NCBI GenBank assembly: GCA_043228905.1
Contig: JBHGNT010000004.1
Coordinates: 23,870,001 to 23,934,000 of the forward strand
Source of the DNA: Azolla caroliniana
Lineage: Eukaryota; Polypodiophyta
DNA length: 64,000 bases
Direction: 5' to 3'
Numbering within the stretch: position 1 is the stretch's first letter; each line of letters starts with the position of its first letter. Positions 56,845 through 64,000 of the stretch are shown here, in pieces. Below the pieces are notes generated by a model. It did not search any database. It was given only the letters and a program-made list of their open reading frames with translations, and was not told the DNA's origin. A program made the translations under genes and the position numbers.

Positions 56845-58616
56845 ATGTATGCATATCAGGGCCAATCCGATGGGGGATCGCTCTTCGGCGGTGGCGGTTT
56901 CATGCCTTCGCAGTCCGCCACTCAGTCTGGAGACGGGTTTGGCAGCAGCAGCAGCACTAGGGTTAGTACGAATATAAATCTCTCTCGCACTACTCCTCTT
57001 TCTCTGTTGTTACCAGCTAATTGTGTCTGCTGAAGCTCATCAACAGTAGTACGGAATCTCGCGCTTAAATCTGTGTCCAGATAGTTATACTTGGAAGTGG
57101 AAAGAAATTGAACTAGTTCTCATGGTCACAATATTATGTGTTTTCAGAAGGGAGGCTCACAAAATCCTGGTCTTCTGCCATTGACAGTGAAGCAAATTAG
57201 CCAAGCTTCTCAAAAGTCATCCGATGACAGCTTCTATGTCGACGGTGTAGATGTCAACAATGTACTCATTTAAAATCCTTGCTTGTAATATGCTTAGCTA
57301 TTATAACCCCTCTTGTTGCTGGTCTTTAATACACCCCTATATTGAGTAGGTCACTCTCATAGGTATGGTGTTCAACAAGGAGGAGAGATCAACAGATGTA
57401 TCTTTTCTTCTCGATGACTGTACTGGCAGGGTGGAAGTTAAACGCTGGTAGATTACTCAGTATTATTAGCATCTTGCTTTACATTGTAGCTTGAATAATT
57501 TATTAATTTCATATAAAAAAATGAATGGATGTGTTATAGGATTGATGGGTCTGACACGCATGAAAGCATGGAGATGAATTCAATTCAGTAAGTAATTTAG
57601 GTCTCTATCTAGACACATATATTCTATCACTCTTATTTGGGATGCATTGTATTTGTATACTCATTAAACAGGAATGGTGTCTATGTACGAGTTCATGGAC
57701 ATTTGCGATCCTTCCAGGGGAAAATGAATATAGTTGCATTTTCAGTCAGGTTGTTTGGCCTTCTAATTCTGCTCCTTGACAATCATGTATGGCAATGAAA
57801 GTAGTTATTTAAAAACTTTAACTTATGTTGCAGGCCTGTCACAGACTTCAATGAAATAACATTCCATTTTTTGGAGTGCATATACGTGCATTTACATAAT
57901 GTGAAGTCCACAGTATGCTTCTTGCCATTATTTTCTCGTAATCAACAGTAATCTATTCCCAACTGTCTGTTACTATGTACCTTTTGCTTTTCTAGGGCGC
58001 TCAATCTGGAGGATTACCTCCAACTTCTGCTGTACAAAACCCCTCAAATTCTATGTATGGAGGACCTCCTGCTAGTGGAGGTGCATGGAATAGCAATCAG
58101 GTGCAGCATTGTCATAATGCTTGGTTTTATGTTAAAACATCTCAACCCACATTATTCTTTGAATGCACAGTATACGCCCTCAGCTGCTGCAGCAGCGATT
58201 GGTGGCTCAATGGATGAATGCCAACGACGAGTGCATGCTATTTTTGAAGAACCATCTAGCTTGTATGCATAATATATAGTTCAAGCTGTTATTATTGTTA
58301 AATTCTCAATCTTCTTTTTTGTGGTGGAGTTGATCTTATTTTCAAGGGTTACCAAATGTTCTTTTGCCAGATCTGCAGAAGTAGGGGTACATATTGATGA
58401 GGTAGCTCGAAGAATGACTGGATTCAGTAAGAAGCAAGTCATGTAAGCACATTGCAATTACATTGCAGAGGGTCTCGTGAAAGTTGCATCCTTACAGTGT
58501 ATTTTGGAATCTTATTTGCTTGCATTTTGAACAGGGATGCGGTCGATTTTCTGGTTAATGAGGGTTTGATATACTCAACTATTGATGATGATCATTACAA
58601 GTCCACAAGTGGCTAA
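56845..58616 (+). CDS. RPA2: Replication protein A 32-kDa subunit
   Basis: Ten exons: 56845-56961, 57148-57261, 57350-57447, 57540-57587, 57672-57749, 57834-57912, 57996-58100, 58171-58262, 58371-58442, 58535-58616; all junctions in frame, 294 residues, close to plant RPA2 (about 270-290). The N-terminus is Gly/Ser-rich ([30 protein letters not shown]), the phosphorylation-prone region. The OB-fold runs from [10 protein letters not shown] through [58 protein letters not shown] and [20 protein letters not shown]. The C-terminal winged helix is [20 protein letters not shown] then [20 protein letters not shown]. Known role: part of the RPA1-RPA2-RPA3 trimer that coats single-stranded DNA in replication, repair and recombination. 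The ATG at 56845 is the first in frame after the microsatellite-rich leader. Confidence 0.96.
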
Positions 58617-60551
58617 AAACAAGATCAAATATAATGTCCGTATGGTTTTTATATGTGATGCACTGTATTTTTTTGTTGTTTCAAAGAGCCTGTATAGCTT
58701 AAGCTCTTAGTTTTGTTGTAATTTGGTGTTCAGTAGAAAGTTTTGTTGGAATCCTGGTCTCAAATACTAAAAAGGTTTCATGTCAGGAATCTTATCTACC
58801 GCAGATTCTGATGTTTCCTTAAACAAGGTATATTATAATACTTTACCATGATTCTATGCCTTCCATGCCCTGAAAATGGATTACAATGTTGAGGAACATA
58901 TTAATTTCTTCATGGTATTGTCACTTCAAATGTGCCACGGCATATATGCATGGGTGTATTTTAAATCTCTTGGATACTAGTGGTATGCCTAGCCAATTGT
59001 TAAAATATAATGACATTGATATCATGATATGCATGCATGTTTTTACTACCTAATTTTCCCCTCCTACATTTGGTTGAATTTCATATATTTAGAAATGAAG
59101 ACCTTGTCTGACTTCTAGTTTTATTATTTGGATATCTAGTGCCTGATGATTAGGATAGTTAAAGCTTTCGTGAAATCCTATATGTTGTAAAATAATTAGG
59201 AAGAGTAAGCCAAAATGGCTAGGCAATCAATCACACATTGAAATCTGGTAAATTCTGAAATTTAGATTCTCGTGTGCCGTCAGAAGTTGAGGGCAATGAT
59301 GCAATCCATGTGTCAAAATTTTCAAGGAAAAAAGAAACTTGAGGTGAAATAACAAATGTAGAAGCTGAATTGTAGAAACATGAGTGAAAAGCACAATAAA
59401 GAACAGGGAAACAGAGTTGAAGTGATAGAATCAAATAACATGATTACAAGGAACTAGCCAGGTTGCTGTCCAAGATGAATGCGAAACAACTTTGGAAGGC
59501 AACTGTGGTGTAAAAGTCAGAGCATGAATAGGTAAAGTGTGAGAAAACAAGTGGATAAATGTGTGTAAATGTAATAGAAAAGCTTAAAAATCAATTGTTT
59601 GATAGGTAAGCACTCTGAATTTGCTTAAACATTGCAAAGAATACGAGGAGCTTGACAGTATGTTTATGCACAATAAATGCAAATTTATCTGGTTTTTAAG
59701 ATTGATAGTCAAGTTCTTGTTTCTTTGATTTAAAACATTGTTAATTGTATCCTGTAAAGACCATGGGCGTAAGGTCAAACTAAAACCTTGTAAAAGTAGG
59801 GAACATTTATGGTATATAGGCGTATACAAATTAATATGATCGAACACGCCTATTAATAATGTACACCTATTAGGACTGTAAATCTGTCTGATGTCTCTTT
59901 TTATCCTGTCTCCGCACCTTTGCCTATACCAATAACTGATGCATGGGCAAACAGATGCCCTTCGTAAGTCAAAACAGAGAAGCAAAGATTGCTGAAGTCA
60001 GATTTTAATGATTCTAAGGAGATTTAATTGTAAGAAAACATAAAGGTAAATATATACATGTTCCCACTGTTAGTACGTGTATTTACATTCTTGTGATTTG
60101 TATTACTTTACCAGTTAAACAAAAATCTGAAAAGCTGCATGAAGTTGAGCCTTAAAAAAGAGCAATTTGCACACTGCACATTTGTAATGGAAAAATTAAG
60201 ACGGTGAGTGAAAAAACAGGCAATGGAAGATAGTGGTGTGATAGTATATATGCTACCAAAATTTCACCCCAATCATTTCATGTAGAGTATTAAAACATGA
60301 TGGGTTACCAAACATATTAGATACATCCCCAGGCTGGGAAAAGTAGTTTGAAAAGATAACCACTGTAACTGCCAAATTTTTTACTATTCTTTGTCTCCCA
60401 ATAGAAACCAGAATGTAATGTGTGATTTATATGTTGTACATGTAAGCTGAAATTCGGTTGTGTCCAGTGAAGAGGAGCAATCCCATCAATCTTATTGCAC
60501 CTATGCAAGGACACATTTAACTTATGACATTTGGAAGTCATGGGAAATGAG
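58617..60551. other. Convergent intergenic region between RPA2 and the MBD gene
   Basis: 3' flanks of both genes; AT-rich, no gene. ORFs at 59231-59434, 59584-59985 and 60317-60541 lack domains. Confidence 0.45.
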
Positions 60552-63500
60552 TCATTTGCCCATAACTCTCAAGGCCTGGCTCTGAATTTCCTCGATTTCA
60601 TCATCTGTAATGCCTTCATTGTCTGACAACTGATCAATTTCAGGTAGGGTCTCTTTCAGTGTATCATGGGATTTAAAATATAGGGCTGTTTCCTGTACCC
60701 ATGCAACGTCTTCACTGTCATCTGGTTTGTCATGTCTTGGGAGGTTCCTATTCCTGATCTGTGCTAGGCAATATGGTTTACAGCTCAGTACCTTTGAGCA
60801 TGATTCTCTTTCCAAAGCTACATAACATAATCTCCTCCCTACAGCAGCCAATAGCCCTCTAGTATGCCTGGCTTTCATTGTCTGCACCAACCTTGCTCTT
60901 TGGCGTCTCGTCATGTTCACACAAATCCTTGTCAAATCTAACTTTGGACTCAAACTAGACAACTTGCTCCCGTGTCTAGATCTTACCTCAACAATCTGTT
61001 TGTTTGGTTCAATAGGTGTTTGAGTAGTTGGGGCTAGCTTCTCTGAATCAATCTTTGTTGTATCTTTTATATTAACCAGCGTGCCAGTGGAAGCGTTTGG
61101 AATTAGATTACTCATCTGATTAACAGAGATATGTAGTGGCTGCATTACATCCCCAGCAGTGAAAGGAAGCACATGGGTGGGGTGAATATGGGTGACCACA
61201 CTACTCGCATTACATAGAGGCATCAGACCTGTTTGTGAAACATGTCCGATTGCAAGAATAGGCACTGAAGATGCTTGTGTTGCCTTGCAAATTAAAGAAG
61301 TATTGATCATTTCAGCTGTTCGGTAGAAATTAGTATCTATCAGATGAGGCCCTTCTGTTTCTTGCAATCCATTATCCATTGCAAATACAGGCTGTGGGGT
61401 TCCTTGGATATTAAGGTTCAGTGCGGATTCAGATCTTTGTTTTGTATTTATTACATTCTCAACATACGGAATTAGGTCAGTGTTTGTTACACTCGTGGGA
61501 TGATACATTTGCGAGACTTGAATCATATTACTGATTGCAGCATCAAGTTTTTGGGAGGCTTGAATTATATTTCCCATAGTACCATCAATTCTTTCAGCGG
61601 CTTGCATTACATTTCCCATTGCCACATTGATCATCTCAGCTGCTTGGGCTACATTCGAGAAAGCATCAGTGGTTTGTTTGGCTGCTTCGTTTTCTGTTTC
61701 CGATTTCAGATGATTCGAAAATACAGTTCCATTTCTCGATTCCATAGCTCTCTGACCTGCTCGAATCTCAAGGCCTAATTTTTCCACAATCGCTTGCATT
61801 TCCCTGCTCAACAGTATAACATTTCTCTCAGCTGCCTGAACATCTCTCCCCAACCGAACTAGCCTCTGAGCTGCGTGGATTCCTCTTTGCAATCCTTCCA
61901 CAATATCTCTGTCTGATCTCTTCGATAATTCCTTACATACACTATCTTTATCGAGTTCAAGCTTTTCGGATACTTGTGGCTCGCTGCTCTTTGCAGCTGT
62001 CAATAAACACAAAACCCTAAGAAGGATCTCCAACTGAACCAATCAGAAAACTTTGTTTTCTTCAATGTCAGGAAGTGCACACCTGGTTTTTGAAGCCATT
62101 GCCATAGTCTGGAGGTGTGCTTATCTCCGGTATCCTTTGGAGACAGAGTCCGTGGTTTCTTCTTGTTCTGTAGTTTTTGCGGGCTTCCATGTGGTGTTAT
62201 TCTTTTTAAACCGATCATGATGGCTGGCTGTTTGGTGGGTTTGGTGGTTGCCACCAGGATGTTTTGTTGTTTACAAGAGGATGGAACATCATCTGCCAAT
62301 CTGGGGTTATTAAGACCTTCACCACAGGAAGAATCGACAGCAACATCGCAAATGAGCTGCGTGCTCCTATGTCTTCTCCTCACCCTGCCTTTTCCAGTTT
62401 CCAGGAAGCGTAGGACTTCGTTCCTGGAGCGGAAGCGACGTCCAGATAAAAGATCCTTGTAATACTGCTCAAATCATAGCCAGTAAAATAAATAACGAGT
62501 TCAAGTCAAACTTACATTTTAGGACCAGCCACAATTTTTTGTGCCATAAATTTCCATGGGAGCCATTGATTAGAATGCCAGATTGACGACAGCATGTTTA
62601 CAAGGTACAAACACAGCCTTATTTTCAAGTTACACTGATTTAAATGCCCTTGGAATATTTAATTCTCAGATTAGCCCATTCCCGTGGATCAACTAAACAA
62701 ATACAAATCCATCTTTTTGGGTCTCATTTTATAAATGTCATAGGGGGACGAATCAATGCATTTTGTGCTCAGGGAACAAAGTAAACATTTGTTTTATGAG
62801 GTGGTTATATTTGGGTTGCGAATCCCTGAGCTTGTTGCTGTAATTGGGGATGCAATACCCTCCAATAGTTAGGTGAAGAGATCTGACGCTAACAACTTAC
62901 AAAAATCCCTGGGGGAAGGGAAGGGGAAGGGGGCAGCTGTACCTTGTCTCGAGTGCCGGCAGTGGTGCCAGTTTGCCGAATATGAAGTTCGGTTATCCAA
63001 CCATCTGGTAACCAGTCAGGAGATTCAATTTGGGTATCAGCAATGATGGGAGCTACCAGGGCAGAACATGGATTGGGCATGTGGGTTGGAGATTGAGGGG
63101 CATCAGATCTTATAGCCTGTACTGAATGGGTAGCAATGATGGCTGGAAGGGCACAAGGAGCAGGACCAGGGGGTGCATTAGCTGGATTTGCAGAACGAGG
63201 TAGAAGGAGAGGTTGTTGTCTGGGCGGCTTTTGCACATGTTCTGCGGTGGTGACAGTCGCTTCCATAGCCGGCATATTTTGCTGCCCTTTGTGTGCTACC
63301 AGCATAGTGCCCCGGAAGACCACGTCCTGCCAGTTGGATAACAATGGGGAGCCTCTGCTGCCCTGTTGCTGTTGCTGCTGCAGCCAAAACCCATCTGTAA
63401 CCATCGGGCTCAGAAACGGCGCAGTTTCTTCTAGCTGTTGCTGCTGCAGCAGCTGCTGAGCCTGTTGTGAATGGTGTTGGTAATGATGGAGGGTAGAGTG

Positions 63501-63659
63501 GCCGTACATGCCATGGATGGGAGGCCAATTGGCCAATGGTATTGCCACAGAAGCCAGGGGTGCTTGAGTAGGGTCCCCGAAATCTTGCTGCTGGCAATTA
63601 ATGTTGAGGTCAAATGCGTGTACTCTGTTGAGATCAAAGGGGAATTTCCTGCTGTACAT
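60552..63659 (-). CDS. Methyl-CpG-binding-domain protein with long helical C-terminus
   Basis: Three minus-strand exons in frame: 63659-62943, 62464-62083, 61996-60552; 847 residues. Residues 1-212 are low complexity, Gln/His/Pro-rich (polyQ runs near 70 and 95), opening MYSRKFPFDLNRVHAFDLNI. The MBD spans the exon 1/2 junction: SPDWLPDGWITELHIRQTG, TTAGTRDK, YYKDLLSGRRFRSRNEVLRF. Residues corresponding to the MeCP2 DNA-contact set are kept: Arg in HIRQTG, Asp and Tyr in RDKYY, Arg in RFRSR, so binding to methylated CpG is plausible. Basic patches follow (RVRRRHRS; QNKKKPRTLSPK). Exon 3 encodes Ala/Gln-rich helices with a 14-residue repeat at about 483-529 (AQAAEMINVAMGNV / MQAAERIDGTMGNI / IQASQKLDAAISNM). 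I do not recognise the C-terminus. Expected role: nuclear reader of DNA methylation, possibly self-associating through the repeats. Confidence 0.85.
62465..62942 (-). other. Intron 1 of the MBD gene
   Basis: Donor CAAG|GTACAG, acceptor TTGAGCAG|TATTAC. It splits the MBD between AGTRDK and YYKD. No other content. Confidence 0.7.
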
Positions 63660-64000
63660 GATGGAGTGAAGAGGGTATTGTGGAGCTCTAGCCTGGCTTG
63701 CTTCAGAAATTTAGCATAACCACCAGCAGCAGCAGCAGCAGTACGAGAGACAAGCTTCTTTGCTGAAGCCAAATTTTGGGGGAGGAGGGGGTCAAAATTG
63801 GGGCTTTCTGTAGAGGGAGGGAGAGAGATAATTCATGAGGTAAAAAGCTTCTTCTGCTGTAGCAGAGTTTGGGGGGGTTGGTTCTCAGAATTGGGTTTTC
63901 TTCATAGAAAGAGGGAGAGATGTGTATGTATGTGTGTTGTAATGACTTCTGTATCTGTTTCCTGGGAGTACTCTGCTTCCTCACTCAACCCCTGGTTTGA
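63660..64000 (-). promoter_or_regulatory. MBD gene leader/upstream region with a duplicated pyrimidine-rich block
   Basis: Two diverged copies of about 100 bp (roughly 63765-63830 and 63855-63925) share TTTTGGGGG/GTTTGGGGG, AGAATTG/AAAATTGGG, TTTCT(G/T)(T/C)A and GAGGGAGAGA on the + strand. On the gene's strand they are C-rich/pyrimidine-rich. (CTG/CAG)n at 63723-63740. The transcript start cannot be placed. Confidence 0.4.

Noticed and set aside
56467-56854. Met/Tyr/Cys-rich minus-strand ORFs
   Set aside because: Translation of (CA)n and TACATA microsatellites.
63136-63597. Cys-rich plus-strand ORF and other frames over the MBD first exon
   Set aside because: Cys/Ser runs are the antisense of (CAG)n polyglutamine coding; shadows of the MBD exon.

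Overview
This is a plant nuclear window. It has small exons with GT/AG introns, transit peptides, a PLS-type pentatricopeptide gene, germin-like cupins and many degenerate retroelements. The style of the PPR protein and of the LINE reverse transcriptase, together with abundant (AG)n tracts and long repeat-rich spacers, suggests a leptosporangiate fern (Adiantum/Ceratopteris type). That assignment is inference from recognition, not a search.

Layout. 1-3.9 kb: minus-strand PTST2/PTST3-like starch-initiation gene, running off the left edge. 4-13.3 kb: repeat-rich spacer with a solo LTR, a tandem array and a PPR relic, ending in a 5'-truncated germin-like (GLP) copy. 13.3-23.2 kb: two gag-bearing LTR-element fragments, a roughly 150-bp tandem array and a probable second solo LTR. 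23.2-27.1 kb: a second, shorter copy of the 2.3-13.3 kb block, with a wrecked PTST exon and an intact GLP. 28.2-36.7 kb: a second duplication (28.24-30.96 versus 30.97-36.66) with a 3'-truncated GLP, an intact GLP, a small hAT-like element and a LINE insertion with target-site duplication. 39-40.7 kb: intronless PPR gene. 42.3-44.5 kb: LINE relic and AT-rich tandem array. 44.8-50 kb: plus-strand YrdC/Sua5-like gene, nine exons. 50.5-51.6 kb: degenerate Ty3/gypsy integrase between direct repeats. 52.7-55.0 kb: minus-strand aldose 1-epimerase, five exons. 56.1-56.5 kb: LINE 3' end. 56.8-58.6 kb: plus-strand RPA32 gene, ten exons. 60.5-63.7 kb: minus-strand methyl-CpG-binding-domain gene, three exons.

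The genes do not form a pathway. They are independent nuclear genes (starch granule initiation, cell-wall cupins, organellar RNA processing, tRNA modification, sugar anomer interconversion, DNA replication/repair, chromatin). The strongest signal is structural. Two independent duplications each left one complete and one truncated GLP. In the larger one the losses are reciprocal: PTST survives only in the left copy and the GLP only in the right copy. Exon models below were built by hand from splice signals and reading-frame continuity; no transcript or database evidence was available.
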